Of a stretch of DNA of 64,000 nt, positions 1-11,699 are shown in pieces. The position numbers and the translations under genes are program-made. Position 1 is the first letter of the stretch. Every line of letters begins with the position of its first letter. This DNA is from Trichopria drosophilae. Taxonomy: Eukaryota > Arthropoda > Insecta > Hymenoptera > Diapriidae. Under the pieces are notes generated by a model. That model was not told the origin of the DNA. It searched no databases and worked only from the letters and a program-made list of their open reading frames with translations. The stretch spans positions 142,528,001 through 142,592,000 of the forward strand of contig CM059584.1 in assembly GCA_030407085.1 (NCBI GenBank), given 5' to 3'.

Positions 1-3000
1 TAAATATTACCATAATTATGAGCGCATCGTGAACGCCACAAGGATAAAATTATGAAGGCAGTGCATAAAATGACAAGTTTACGATGATCACGGGTAGTAG
101 GAAGATGGTCTACCTGCTGTACGAAAAGTGTTCTGAAATTTTTAAAGTAATACGTTCATTCCCATTTGATGAGTAAATACACTGTAGAATCAGACGTTAC
201 GGATAATTTAATGTCATCGTCTCATTTTTCGCCTCAGTAATATTTGTAAAATGACAAATTTTCAAATATGTCAGATGAAAGAAAAAAGATGTTAATTTTC
301 ACATTTTTATATGATTTGTGCTCCCATCTATAGTGGTTGTCATTTAAAAAATTATAAACAATGCAGTAAATTTCTGAACACGTAAAAAAAAACATTTATC
401 ACACAAAGAAAAAAATTTTGTTTTCTGACCATATCGGTTTGATTGACCTAGTTGAGTACACATAAATAAACAGGTGGTTATGTAGGCCTGCACCGGTCGG
501 TATTTAAGGATCAAACAGTTTGGTTATCAAAACTAAACAAGTCGGATATGTATACATATGTAAACAACATAATATTATATATGTACACCTGTATGATACT
601 ACGTAATCGGTTTGGCAATGTTTTCTACTGAAATTTTTTCGATACTATAAGCCTATCAATGAAGAGCAAAAAAAAAAATTATTACGATTTAGAAGGATAA
701 TTTTATTTGCATCAAGTTAACCCTTTTCAGTAGAATGGCTAATTTTACTTTATGCTCCTTGACAATATGTCTATTATCACATGTTTTAATAGAAAATATT
801 ATATATAAAATGCCTCATATATTCTTCATTGTTAAAATAGATTGAATATGGTGAAATCAATACGTTGAAAGACAGAAATTACCAGATTATACTAAATTTT
901 GTAATATTTTAGTCTTTTATTTATTTAAATAAATATGTCATATTTGTAATAATATTTATCAATAAATATTGAAACTAAATATTTCCTCTCGAAATCCATT
1001 AATTTCAGTTATGATAAAATGTAACATTATGTACCATTAGGATGGAATAAATATAAAATTTATTAATTAAAAAACATAATAGCTTTACATTTCACATTAC
1101 TCAGTGCCTCGATAGGAATATTTTATACTTAACTCACACATATTTAAGCTAGATAATATTTGCGTAAAATGTTATAAATAAGACACTTTTGAGGTAAATG
1201 AAATTTCGTTTCATTTTGAAACGCAATTTAATCATTTTTGCTTTTTTTAAATTGAATTGGTATTAAGTAAGGCTAAAGTATCGAAAGGTCACCGATTTGT
1301 TTTCAAAATAGATTTTCAACGTGACATTAAATTACGGGATATGGAAAATTGAAGGAAAATTAACGACTATTCTATATATATTTAATTATGTAAATTACGT
1401 CTTTATTATTTCAACAAGAAAGAGACGTATTAAAAGTCGTTAACAATACATGCATTTTAAAATCTATAAATGGACAGTTCTTTTTGTAATCTACTGTAAC
1501 GAGAACGCGGCAGGAACTGGAGCAAAGCAACGTTTTCTTTATGCCTTGTAATTTTGAAGAATTGTACTGCGAGCAAAGGTTCCATTTTAATTTTAATATG
1601 TACAAAAAAGAAACAAGACCATTAAATCATCATCATTATTTTGCTTCTTAGATTTATATCAAATAATTTTAAAATAAATATTTTTATAAAATAAATGATA
1701 AGAAAAGTAGCAATAAAAACCATATATCTCTCCATTTTTATAAATTGCTAACTTTCATGAAATGTTTAAAAGGGTCGAATATTATAGGTAATAAAAACAA
1801 GTCGATCACCATAAATCGGCTGGACGTTATCTCTTCTTCAGCTTTCCAATAATAGCTTCGACGTTTCAGGATTGACCGAAGGACATAAAATTCGAAAACG
1901 CGCTAAACAATTTCTTGAGTGTAAAATTTTTATATGCAAAATAAAATGGTTTCAAAATATATTTCTAATAGTGTTCGTTTTTAATAAAGTTATTTGCGCG
2001 TGTTAAATAATGTATTATCTTTCAAAGGTCTAAAACCCAAATATATGATAGGATAATATTATTTCCAAGTTTTACGATCCTAAGTACAATATTGCTATTT
2101 TTATGGATTTCTGCGCTTAAAGATTATGAAATGGGAGTAGTTCGCATTCAAGGGTCAATAATACAGTTTTTTGCATTTCTTTTTGCTGTACACTGCCTTT
2201 CTCTAAGTGATATGATTGGTTCAGAGCTTCCCTCTCCAAATATTAAGAAAAAAGACTGCATGTTAGAAGGAGTTGGTTTCCACAGATTTTCTACTTATGT
2301 CAACTTCGAAACAAGTATGCACCAAAGAATATTTAACCAATAACTCGTTACATTTATTGGGTTTCTCTTCCTGTGCAGAAATGATAAAATGTCGTTATCA
2401 GGTCCAATCTACCCAAGTCGGTCTACCCAAGCAGGGCCTTATTAGGAATTATGGACCTTCAGTCATGGCTTCCTTTAAAAAAAAACATCTTTGATATGAG
2501 GTTGCCAATAAAGATCTAAAATTATCTGAGCAAAATTAAAAAGAATAACAATGTGCATACTCAACATACGAATCATTTAATATTGGCACAGATATCGGTA
2601 TATAAGTATACCAGCAATCTTTTTATACCTTACTTCCATGTTCATTTGCGATCAGTAATTTTAAATGATCAACTCCCCTCCAACCGCACCAGATAAAACG
2701 AATCTATTTTTAAAATAATTTACAATTACCGCTGTAGTGCTGCCAACTACTTTGTGATTTATCAAATGCGAGGTTCTAGTTTATAAGTTAGTAGTTCTAC
2801 CAAAAAAACCGTTTTGGTCAGAATATGTGAATAAGAAGGATAAATGTCTCACCAAGTGCTTGGCTAAATGGTCATTAGCGCGCAGTAGATACAGATAGTA
2901 TAGTCAAACAGATTTCTACGCTACTAACTACTCATTCATCGGGCAATCTTGACTTACTTTTTTTGTAATGAAGAGATTATAAATTTCACTTTCTTTTTTA

Positions 3001-3265
3001 AATAATGCATAGTAAATTATTAAATATGTTTCTGTCTAATGGCGTACTTAGTCAAATTTCATAGTATTCTTTTTAGGAACTTAATTTTCGAATGGAAATA
3101 TCTTTTTTGCATAATGCTAATGATTAAAGCAATCTCCAATACGATCGCTACTAGTGTCGCAACCGGAAATGTAAAAACATTTTTCAATAGTATTTTTACA
3201 CATGAGTAGCTACTTACAACAAATATGCCCGAAAAAACTGTCCATCTTCACCGTTAGTTATTGTC
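1..3265. other. AT-rich intergenic sequence, nothing recognised
   Basis: No reading frame longer than about 80 codons, no recognisable protein family, no RNA gene and no clear repeat was seen. Short frames around 2092-2494 and 1411-1605 have no familiar domain and look fortuitous. Introns, UTRs or regulatory DNA could be present but cannot be told apart by eye. Confidence 0.6.
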
Positions 3266-3791
3266 TTAACCCTTACAAGCACGGTGTCAATCCAGATCGA
3301 CACCTTTTTGTAATGCATTTTTTACATATTTCAGGTAATAATTAATGAATTTTCTTGCAATTTTTACTTCATACCTTAGAAAACATGTTAGGAAACATAA
3401 ATAAATCAATATTTATCATTAATTATTATGTTGTAATTGTTTAAATAATTAACAAATTGTAAATTTTATGAATTTTTTCACAAAAAATGTATGCTGAGAC
3501 GAAAACGTCACTCAAACATGACGAAACTGGGTACTCGTGGGTTTTTGGGGTCGCTGATTACGAATCTGAACTCAGATTTTCAAAATTCAATATGGCGGAT
3601 CCAAAATGGCGGACCGAAATGTGGAAAAGTTACTTGATCGAGATGAAACTGGGCACTCGGGGGAATTTCGGGGTCGCCATAATGAATTTTGAAAATCTGA
3701 GTTCAGATTCGTAATCAGCGACCCCGAAAACCCGAGTAACGATTTTCAGCCATTTTCCGCGTAAGGAAAAATGTATGCTTCAAAGGGTTAA
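3266..3791. mobile_element. TTAA-flanked palindromic MITE (piggyBac-like ends)
   Basis: The stretch starts TTAACCCTT and ends AAGGGTTAA; the termini are inverted copies, TTAACCCTTNNAAGCA on each side. TTAA target duplications with CCC/GGG termini are the hallmark of piggyBac-type elements. Inside, the arm at about 3530-3600 (containing GGTCGCTGATTACGAATC) is repeated in inverse orientation at about 3660-3740, giving a strong foldback. No transposase is present, so it is non-autonomous. The 75-codon frame at 3487-3714 is a by-product of the palindrome. Confidence 0.75.
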
Positions 3792-3947
3792 ATAAAGTAG
3801 AATCGTTAAGTTTCATGTTTTGAAAAAAGGGTCTTATATATATTATATGTATGTTTATCCTTAAAAGGGGACAAATATTTGCCCATCAAAAAATTGAAAA
3901 GACAGAGTAGCTTCGAATAATTTTAACACTTCCGAAACATAATAAAT

Positions 3948-4430
3948 AGTTAGAAAGTTGCAAGGATGAGGGAAACAAACATGAAAAACTACCCACAAGT
4001 AAAAAATGTGAATACTTCACGAATTATTAGAATGTAACTTAAGTAACAACAAAAATAAACCAAAATGGATGGAAAATTTTTATTTGGGAGTTTCCGTTTC
4101 GGGGGTGATTCTGAATATGATGCGTATTTATAAAAATTCATAATAGCGAATCCAATGTGGCCGACTACTTTGCAACCTAGAGGTTTTTGTGGTCGCTGAT
4201 TATGAATTCGACGTTAGTTTAATAACATTCTAGAGAATCCGTTTTATTAATTGCCCGCCATATCGATCAAATAATTATTGAAAACTAACTTCAAATTCGG
4301 CTTCAGCTACCCTTAAACCCTCTAGTAACAATATTCAATCGGCTATTTTTTCTAATTTTCTAATTTTTGTGAATGCTTACTTGGAATAGTTTTTACTCTC
4401 CTTCCGTCATGTTTGCAACTTTCTAACTAC
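3948..4430. mobile_element. Degenerate foldback MITE
   Basis: Left end AGTTAGAAAGTTGCAA and right end TTGCAACTTTCTAACT are inverted copies. An inner pair (about 4190-4230 and 4278-4312) is also inverted and contains a diverged copy of the GGTCGCTGATTA motif found in the MITE just upstream. The arms have many mismatches, so this is an older copy. No coding capacity. Confidence 0.6.
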
Positions 4431-6519
4431 CATTGCAGGTTCCTGCAGAGTTCAAACGATTGCAAACTACTATGTGTTTACAATTCGTTCACGAGGAAAT
4501 TTTTTGCCCTTTTCAGCACCATTCTTTGAATTATTTCTAATTGGAATATTACACTGAGATATTTATTTACGAAAAATCCAAAAATATTTGCAATTTAGAG
4601 ATAACCTTGGTTTTATGGTCCAGCTTTTGTATAATTTTTGCTATTATGGTTTCTAAAATTTTTTATGTTCGGTTGAAAATTTTACAAAACTTAATAGCAA
4701 GACGTACAAATAAAATATAAGTCTAAATATAAGTAATATAAATAAAAATATAATTTAAATAAGCTGATTGAATGTCTCTCAATTTAGTGCCCAATTCATA
4801 GTTGCACTTTTGCTCGGTCGGTATTTTTTTTTGTGCAACGGTAATCACTGAATCCCCAGTGTGTTTCATTCCCAGGTAGTACATCCGCCTGAGGACGTTC
4901 TCGGGACTACTGCAGGATGATAAAATATCCACATTTACATTCGTGTTTACTTCCTCAAGGCATTATATATCCTGGGGCCGGTCTGAAGATAGTAATAGGA
5001 TGAACGAGGATCACCTATGGACATCCTCTGGGGTGCTACCACGGGTGTTTTGTTCTCACCCGAATATTACAAGAAAAAGACAGTACAAATAAAAACTACA
5101 ATTTTCATTTTAGAAAATGACGCATTGACATAATATTAATATATTAAATTGCAGTACCCATTGATCTAGTTCGTGATACAGACTGTTTTAAATGAATTAT
5201 ATCTTTTTTTGGACTTCTAGGGTTTAAGCAATCTGAGAATGAATGATAGAATTGTACCTATTTTTTCCGGCGTAGTAATAAACAGCTTTTGAACTACAAA
5301 TATGTATCTTCCCGACACAAAAAGTTAATCAAAAACAGATTAAGTTGTGATAGAAATCGGTCATACCCATAAGTCCTCCAAATGAGACCCTGGTTTTGAG
5401 ATATTCCAGGACCGCCGTTGGAGTTTAATATAACATCATAATCTCAATTAATAATATATAATTTTATAAAAACAAGGTCTATACCTGTATTTAACCTCCC
5501 GAGGATCAGCATTTGCATTAGAAGTTTATCTCGTTTGAAAATGATAAACAACCTATTTTCTGATTCATTGCGTGATCCTAGTTTTAAGACATTCCACGAT
5601 TAAAGTTAAACAACGTGACCATAAAGCAATCTGAATTATCAATTTCGACTGCATAAGAAATCTGCTCGTGATAACTTTTAAACTAGAAAAAAAGCCATGT
5701 GATATATGTCTTCAAAATGATGATTGAAGACTTAACCTCCGAAAAACTTGCTCTGTTCAGCTATTGTCAAGGTTTAGGGTTTTACTAACAGCGTACCCAA
5801 AATGTCGTTACTTTCACGATCCGCTTGAAATGCGCATTACGTTAGTAAAACGATATTGCATTTGGGATTCAATGTTACGCCTAGCCTTATTCTTACTAAA
5901 AATACACTCTAAATGTCTTAAAGTGTTTTTTAAGCGAACTTCGACTTTCTCTAAATTGATTCCATGTTTTCCACTTCTATGATGTAGCATATTACTGTAT
6001 ATTATAGTGGCATAAATTATGAAAGTAACGAACAAAAATGTCACTTTAAAAAAGCGATTATTCTCAACCGAATAACCTATAAACAGAGGTACGATTTTTT
6101 GCATAAGTTTACGAATTAAATTTCCATCGTTTTAAACACTTTTTAAATATTGGTATTGCACTATTAAACTTCGTTAATGATATTTTGAACTATCATCGGA
6201 TATATAGCAGTATGCTGGTTTAAATAACCATTTAGATGTCTTCATTAAGAAAGAATTTTACATTGATATGGAGTCAGCTTTGACTCTAAATGGGTGGCTC
6301 AAATCTCACACGTTTAAGGTACAATTCACTATAGTGAAATCATTTCAGAAAATCAAAACCTTTTCTTTATCTTTCAATTATACAAGCGTCTAAAAATTCA
6401 GGTAGTCATATTGTACAGTTTTGGAGCCCTGCTGTAATTCTCATTTGAATCCGTGGTAGCCTCTAGCCTCTATTCTAAACTCGGAACAATATTTGTAGTA
6501 TATTTACAATTTCTTCCCT
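4431..6519. other. AT-rich intergenic sequence with a small anomalous patch
   Basis: Mostly featureless. The patch at about 4790-5060 is richer in GC and has a 69-codon minus-strand frame (4723-4932) with no recognisable motif; it could be a fragment of an old mobile element. At about 5385-5440 and 5575-5630 there are two loosely similar stretches (CCTGGTTTTGAGATATTCCA-like), suggesting a diverged direct duplication. Function unknown. Confidence 0.4.
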
Positions 6520-7500
6520 ATTTTAGGAACCAACACCAGAATATTTCATCCCCATATGCAGTTATACGAACACGATCAGTTAGTATCCGGTAATTCAAGC
6601 TCATGGTTTTAATGTTTGCCAGTGCCCGGGCGTGCCGCTCTTCTAAATTCGTTTGCGATTTCATGTAAATAAATACAGCATGCTTTAGTGAGCATGCCTT
6701 TGCTAAATAAACCGAACCACGTCGAAAATGAAAAATGGCCCTGGGCAACCGAACTACGGGTGCAAGACCAGTAAACAACGATAGCTCCGAAATTCCGCGC
6801 CTCTGACTCGTTAAAACGAAACCGAAATCGAGGAAATACATTCCGAAACAGAATCCCGTCTGAATTACTGCCCCCGTATGCGCAACCCCCTTGTCAGGGG
6901 GAACAGGACCGTAATAGTTTCTACCAGATTAATCCTTGGCTGGGGGCGCCGTGGTAAAATCCCTGCCACCGTAAAGCGATACATACAAAACGTTCGTCCG
7001 AAGAACCAATCGAGCCCTGAAATAATGTCCCAATCAGAACGCGTGGGGGTCGAAAAAAGGGCCCTCCATTTTGCACGATCGACGTAAAAACCCGTGAAGG
7101 GTTTATAAAAGTCGATCGGCCACCGCCTCGAGAGTTTTATGTCCGTTATTCCTTCATTGAAAGGCGCAATAACGCCCAGCGTTTTCCAGTAACAAAACCG
7201 AGGGCAAAACCGCCCGCTCGCATTGTGAATTCGCTGAGCGTGTTTTATGTTACGAATGCCGAGAGCAAACGGCTCAAGTAAAGGGAATATACTTCTAACG
7301 GTAGATTTACGGTAGCATCGGTGCCACTTACCTTGGGATAGACCCTTAAACAAAAAATGATCCCAGAACAAATCGGGTCTATTTGTCCGTCAAATGGCTC
7401 TTTGGAGAGCTTGCTGCGGATGAAGGTCAATTTTTCTAACGTTTCAATAACAGACTGGACACTATTTCTCAAAACCCACAGATTTTGTTTTGTCTGCATT
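6520..7500. other. GC/CpG-richer island, function unknown
   Basis: Composition shifts clearly from the AT-rich surroundings, with many CG dinucleotides. Long frames on the minus strand (6865-7371, 168 codons; 6518-6841, 107 codons) exist partly because stop codons are rarer in GC-richer DNA. Neither shows a known domain, and the protein composition is not convincing. A conserved regulatory element or an unrecognised exon cluster are both possible. Confidence 0.4.
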
Positions 7501-7835
7501 CTCAAGATCATTTTGGTATGAAATTCAAATTAATCGATTCATTCATGATGTTTAATTCTTTGCATTTTTCCATTATCATGGTTACTGCTTGCGTCATTTC
7601 ACAAGAGGATTTTAACATTCATTATGGCTAATTGATATGAGGGACGTTTTTTTTAAATTACTCCAAATTCTGAAAAACTTCGTTATACTGGGCTTTTATT
7701 GATGCCATCGATTCTGAACCACTTGATGAATTCGTCAAGGTGTTGACGTATACCATAGACGCAAAATAATGGTTGCTTTTATAGTTTTTGTAGCATCCTC
7801 ATTTGATGACGAGAATACCCTACCGAAATCAAGTA

Positions 7836-8048
7836 CAGTCGAGTCCCGGTATAATTGCATCTCGCTATGTTTACTTCCCAGCATATTTTCTCGGATCCGT
7901 CTTGTTATATTTGCCTGTCGCTGCACTCTTTTCCCCCACTTTGCAGGATGTGGAGAGTGGGAGAAGCGACGCCCCTCTTTTAACAAATATAAGGACACAG
8001 GAGGGGAATGTGAGGAACCAAGCGAGCAAATATACCGGGACTCTGTTG
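7836..8048. mobile_element. TA-flanked MITE (Tc1/mariner-like ends)
   Basis: Left terminus CAGTCGAGTCCCGGTATA and right terminus TATACCGGGACTCTGTTG are near-perfect inverted repeats. Each end is bordered by TA (7834-7835 and 8049-8050), the expected target duplication for Tc1/mariner-type insertion. The interior (about 210 bp in all) has no transposase. Short frames on both strands here are artefacts of the inverted structure. Confidence 0.75.
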
Positions 8049-8236
8049 TATAGTAATTAGTTGCATTTGTGGTGAACATACAATATATATACGCAGTAAT
8101 TTGACTCGCGTCATCATGAACTAATTATCACAAAATTTAAAAACTTCCACAATTTGTGGTTCTTGAGAATATTTATAAAACTTTCTATTCTAATCCTATT
8201 ATTTCATGCTATGTTGAATTTTCTGCTAATGAGAAT

Positions 8237-8240
8237 ATAC
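8237..8240. repeat. Left target-site duplication of the LTR retroelement (ATAC)
   Basis: ATAC immediately precedes the first TG of the left LTR and is repeated at 26050-26053 just after the right LTR. Four-base duplications are typical of Ty3/gypsy integrases. Confidence 0.85.
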
Positions 8241-8252
8241 TGTTATGGCTGG

Positions 8253-8321
8253 GATGGCGGCCGAACAGGGACGCCATCTTTCTGCCGTGAAAGGGCCAAA
8301 TCGACCAGACGGGTCGATTTG
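8253..8321 (-). other. Two perfect hairpins at the sense 3' end of the LTR (left copy)
   Basis: GATGGCG (8253-8259) pairs with CGCCATC (8272-8278). CAAATCGACC (8297-8306) pairs with GGTCGATTTG (8312-8321) around a 5-nt loop. The same pair lies in the other LTR at 23826-23851 and 23870-23894. In the 5' LTR they sit just upstream of the primer-binding site, where retroviral leaders carry structured RNA for packaging or reverse transcription. The function is inferred from position only. Confidence 0.5.
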
Positions 8322-8451
8322 AGGGTTCTTTTTAGGGTGGACGGAGCCGCCGAGTGTATCCGTTCAAAAGGAAAGGAGAAGGGTGAAAATAAATAATGAC
8401 TCGATTTTCTTTTTCTTATAGGTTTTTTTATTTTGTGATCATTTATTTTTT

Positions 8452-8664
8452 TTATATATTTAATTTATTTTTTTTTTTGATCGCGTTACGGCGCCGATAT
8501 TCCTCCAGCGTGATTTTTGTTTTCTGCGGGGGAGGAGGCTGGTTGTGATCGGGGGTGGCTGCTGGCTGCCCTTCTCGTTGGGCGCGTTGCTCCACCAGGA
8601 ATTTATATAATTTGCGGGCTCGCTCCCGTTTGCGACGCCGGACACCCTTATTATTTCGGGGCAC
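8452..8664 (-). CDS. Candidate LTR-encoded exon for an arginine-rich peptide (3' LTR copy)
   Basis: A 71-codon open stretch in sense orientation encodes a very basic peptide starting PRNNKGVRRRKRERARK, then a Q/P-rich segment and a second basic patch near EYRRRNAIKKKNK. No ATG lies between the upstream in-frame stop and the basic region; the first listed codon is GTG. Just before it the sense strand reads TTTTGTTATAG then TGCC, a convincing pyrimidine-rich 3' splice site. It may therefore be a terminal exon joined by splicing to an upstream start. Arginine-rich RNA-binding peptides are a feature of Rev/Tat-type proteins of complex retroviruses; that role here is speculation. Confidence 0.3.
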   Translation of the reverse strand: MPRNNKGVRRRKRERARKLYKFLVEQRAQREGQPAATPDHNQPPPPQKTKITLEEYRRRNAIKKKNKLNI

Positions 8665-8845
8665 TATAACAAAATGTGGACAAATTTAGTTTCGCGGAAG
8701 GAGAAACGCGGGAACTTATAAAAAAAATAATATATAAAAAAAAGTGAAAAGGCTATGACCTAATTCCCTATGGGTCGATTCCGCATCGGCACGTGCCAAT
8801 TCCGGAATAAACCGAGGAAAGGGTTTACAAGTTCTTCGAGGGAGA

Positions 8846-9028
8846 GATAGAAACGCCGGGCCAAAAGATTTGACCCTGGTCCCGAGCTCTGTCCCTTTTC
8901 GGAAATAGTTTACCCCCAAAAAAAAATATATAAAAAAAAAAAGAATTGCCGCGGAGACGAGTTCGCCCGTGCCCGGAGGGATCGAAACGCCGGGCCAAAA
9001 GATTTGGCCCTGGTCCCGTGCTCTGTCC
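8846..9028. repeat. Internal direct duplication within the LTR (left copy)
   Basis: A block of about 48 bp with the core GAAACGCCGGGCCAAAAGAT occurs at 8846-8893 and again at 8980-9028 with a few substitutions. The preceding sequence (AGTTC...GGAG) is also related, so the original duplication was longer, about 130 bp apart. The right LTR has the same pair near 24419-24466 and 24553-24601. It could be a duplicated regulatory or RNA-structural module. Confidence 0.7.
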
Positions 9029-10476
9029 GGGTTCAGGTTAGTCGCCTGATCTTAACTAGGGGAAATACTTACTTATGAGATCCTGGTTCGACGACTCCCG
9101 GAACCTAGGCTGCTGGGCTGTCTGTATCCAGTGGTCCAACTACTGCTGGAGCTTAACTGCTCGATGTTGACTGCTGAATCTTAACTGACTTTTTTTGGTC
9201 CAGGAGGTGCTGTTTTTATACTGGATACCGCCCGTGGTGCCCAGTTCCGTTTTGAAGCGTTGCGTCGTGTCACGGATTTTTTTATCCAAAATTCGTGTGA
9301 ATGTCCGAATTGAATAGAATCTTTTTGCGTGTTTAGACAATTATGTTAATTTTAAGATCGTACAAAAATGAACGGTAGTTGTATCTTGTATAGAACTGGA
9401 GATATTTATTTGTTAATATTTACTAAATTAGTTTTTTAATAATCCGATAGATTTTATGCAATGCCGTTGTGTTGTTTTTAATAGTAAATTTGTATTTTTA
9501 ATAAACTATTTTGCATTAATTGTTTTAATACAACTGTTGTTGATTTTTGTACAATTTAACATTATTTTAATCGAAGGTTTATAAGAGCAATTTACATATA
9601 GTGATATAAAGCATGAATTTCGTACAAGAGATGAATAAACAATGAGGTATTCTTAAAATGATTGTTTGTTTTTATAAATTTTGTATTATTGTAACATTTG
9701 AGAACATGATTATCAAGATACTAAATTTTAAAGGATGTTCAATTTTGTAATAGATATAAATATATATATAAAAGCTTCATTCTTTATTCATGAGATGGTG
9801 TTTACAATGTTTTATACGCTAATGTTTATTTGTTCGTTTGTTCGGTACCAGTTTGGAAGTTTGACTAATGAAAATTCGTGGTTGAATCTATTGTAATAAA
9901 AGGAAAAAACGGAATTTGTTCGTAATTATAAATAAACGTTTTATTTTATTTTATAAATGTGTTTTCTGTATGAGATACTATTTATTTCTATCTAACTAAT
10001 CCGACCAATGTTATCATTCTATTGTTCGTTAGTTTTGGTTTATAATTTTTATATTATATGAAAAGCTATTTTGAAAAGAATTTTCTTGGAAAAGAAAAGT
10101 ATGTCATATAAGCGTGTGCGTGAGAAAGCGGATGTACTTTGGAATTTTTATTACTTTTTTTAGAAATAGATAGAGTTTGTCAAGGGTACGGGTTGCTAGT
10201 CCGGTTTGCTACACTTTCTAAAGATATTTTTAGATTTTCCCGTACATTTTCCGTTGAGACTATTTCGGAAAATAATTAATGATATTATTACTCTCTACTG
10301 GTAATGTAGGAAACTGTGAGTGGGAGTGAAAATTCAGGAATTATAGGGTTCTCTATTTTCGATCGGTATCGGTAAGTTATTTGTTATGAGGTTCAGTTAG
10401 TATACGCCGGGCGCGCTATTGCATCGGATATTTAGCCGGTATTTTTGAAATAAGGTGCGTTACGTAGGACGTAACA

Positions 10477-10486
10477 CCCCCCTGCT
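10477..10486 (-). other. Polypurine tract of the retroelement
   Basis: On the sense strand the bases AGCAGGGGGG lie directly before the TG of the 3' LTR. A G-rich purine run at this position primes plus-strand DNA synthesis in LTR retroelements. It is short, with one C inside, but its position is exact. Confidence 0.7.
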
Positions 10487-11057
10487 CGGTCGAAAGTCGG
10501 CCCTCCGACTTTGTGAGTACATGCGTTAGTAAGTGCGTTAGTGCGGAAGCATTGTAGCGTGATGATTAACTATCATGAGATTTCCACTGGTATTACAAAC
10601 AGCTTACATTATAGTCGCTTTTTGTTTATATTTTTAATTGTTATACATGAAATGTAATACAAAGAATTTAGCCTTTCGTGTGTCTAGAACATTTTGCTCC
10701 ATGAATCCTTAGAAGAAATGCAGTATTTTATTACTAGTAGACGATATCTTCTTTTGTGTGATTAGGAATATTGATGTCATCTAGGTTGTTCCGTAGTTTA
10801 AATCGATACATTTTCCTTCCTTTTATGTGTGGAATCCATATTTGATTAAACACTTTATGCGATCTGTGAGATTGTTTAAAGATTTCATGCAAGAAGTGGT
10901 TGGTTTTCTACTAAGTAGTTATTTGTCGTTTGTTAATGAATCGCCTGTTAGTTTTATTGTTTTCGTTTCTTTTTGTTGTAAGGTAGATTCTGATAATAAA
11001 ACCATTCATCTTTGTCATTTGTTTAGACATTTTCCATTTGGTTGCATGTTTCCATAG

Positions 11058-11339
11058 TTATACAAGTGTTGATGCCATATATCTCGCATGGCTATCATCA
11101 TAGTGTTGATGAATATGATCCATGGGTAATACATCTCTGTTGGCAGCGAAAAAGAAAGAAATTCTATTGGTTTTTGTGTGTGCTTTTTCTTTTGTTTTGG
11201 CTGGATTCGTCCTGCATTTGATACATATTATTATTTGAGTTGCTGGATTTCTCCTACGCTTGATATATATTATTGTATGAGTTGCTGGATTCCTCCTGCG
11301 TTTAATGATAGAATTCTCTGAAATTCTTTTGTGCTCCAT
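11058..11339 (-). CDS. Small basic ORF with RRRNPA repeats, unknown function
   Basis: A 93-codon frame starting at a true ATG in sense orientation within the element's 3' region. The middle consists of three copies of a 14-residue unit with core IKRRRNPAT, encoded by a 42-bp tandem repeat (11199-11310; units start near 11201, 11243 and 11285). The third translated unit is degraded to IKCRTNPAK. It is rich in R, K, N and T with no membrane segment. It could be a basic accessory protein, or a non-coding tandem repeat that happens to stay open; a multiple-of-three unit alone does not decide. No family recognised. Confidence 0.3.
   Translation of the reverse strand: MEHKRISENSIIKRRRNPATHTIIYIKRRRNPATQIIICIKCRTNPAKTKEKAHTKTNRISFFFAANRDVLPMDHIHQHYDDSHARYMASTLV
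11199..11310. repeat. 42-bp tandem repeat, about 2.7 copies
   Basis: Units begin GCTGGATTCGTCCTGC, GCTGGATTTCTCCTAC and GCTGGATTCCTCCTGC at 42-base spacing. A weaker relative (GGCTGGATTGTCCCTCC) starts near 11353. The unit is a multiple of three, which keeps the minus-strand frame open. Confidence 0.75.
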
Positions 11340-11698
11340 GTATTACGGACATTGGCTGGATTGTCCCTCCACTTGAGTATGGTTGCATGCTTTGGTTTAT
11401 TATTGTGCAAATTTCGTGTAGGCGTAACTTTTGGTTGTTTTGAAAAGTGATGAACAAATAAGACTTGTCATTTCTGTAAGGGTTAACGGATCAACCGGTT
11501 CTAGTCATTGTAGTTGGCTTTACAAATGTTTACATAGATTATTATTACAATTTTTGTAGAGGCGGGCTAGTGATAACGTAATTGTTACATTGGTATTTTT
11601 CGTAGTGAATCGAATGAGCAGTATAAACATTTTGATTACTTATTTTCGAAATAAACGCAATTCGCATATTTATGTTTAATAATATAGTGTCATTGTTT

Positions 11699-11699
<1 letters not shown>

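Larger units (their letters stand above)
8241..10476 (-). repeat. 3' LTR (left copy)
   Basis: 2,236 bp, TG...CA on the plus strand. It matches the right copy at a constant offset of 15,573 bases. The only differences seen are an A run one base shorter and a neighbouring A run one base longer, near 8918-8942. In sense orientation the first 1.4 kb or so is AT-rich and the last 0.8 kb is GC-richer and hairpin-rich, so the GC-rich part probably corresponds to R/U5 and leader-like RNA. The R boundaries cannot be fixed by eye. As the 3' LTR it would supply the polyadenylation signal. Confidence 0.95.

Noticed and set aside
4723..4932. 69-codon minus frame as a gene fragment
   Set aside because: No recognisable domain and no exon signals could be supported.
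6865..7371. 168-codon minus-strand frame
   Set aside because: It lies in a GC-richer island where stops are rare, overlaps other long frames, and shows no known motif. Not reported as a gene.
8716..8919. 67-codon minus frame in the LTR (and its copy at 24289-24492)
   Set aside because: No splice or start signal supports it and its composition follows the GC-rich LTR repeats, unlike the arginine-rich frame next to the splice-acceptor-like site.
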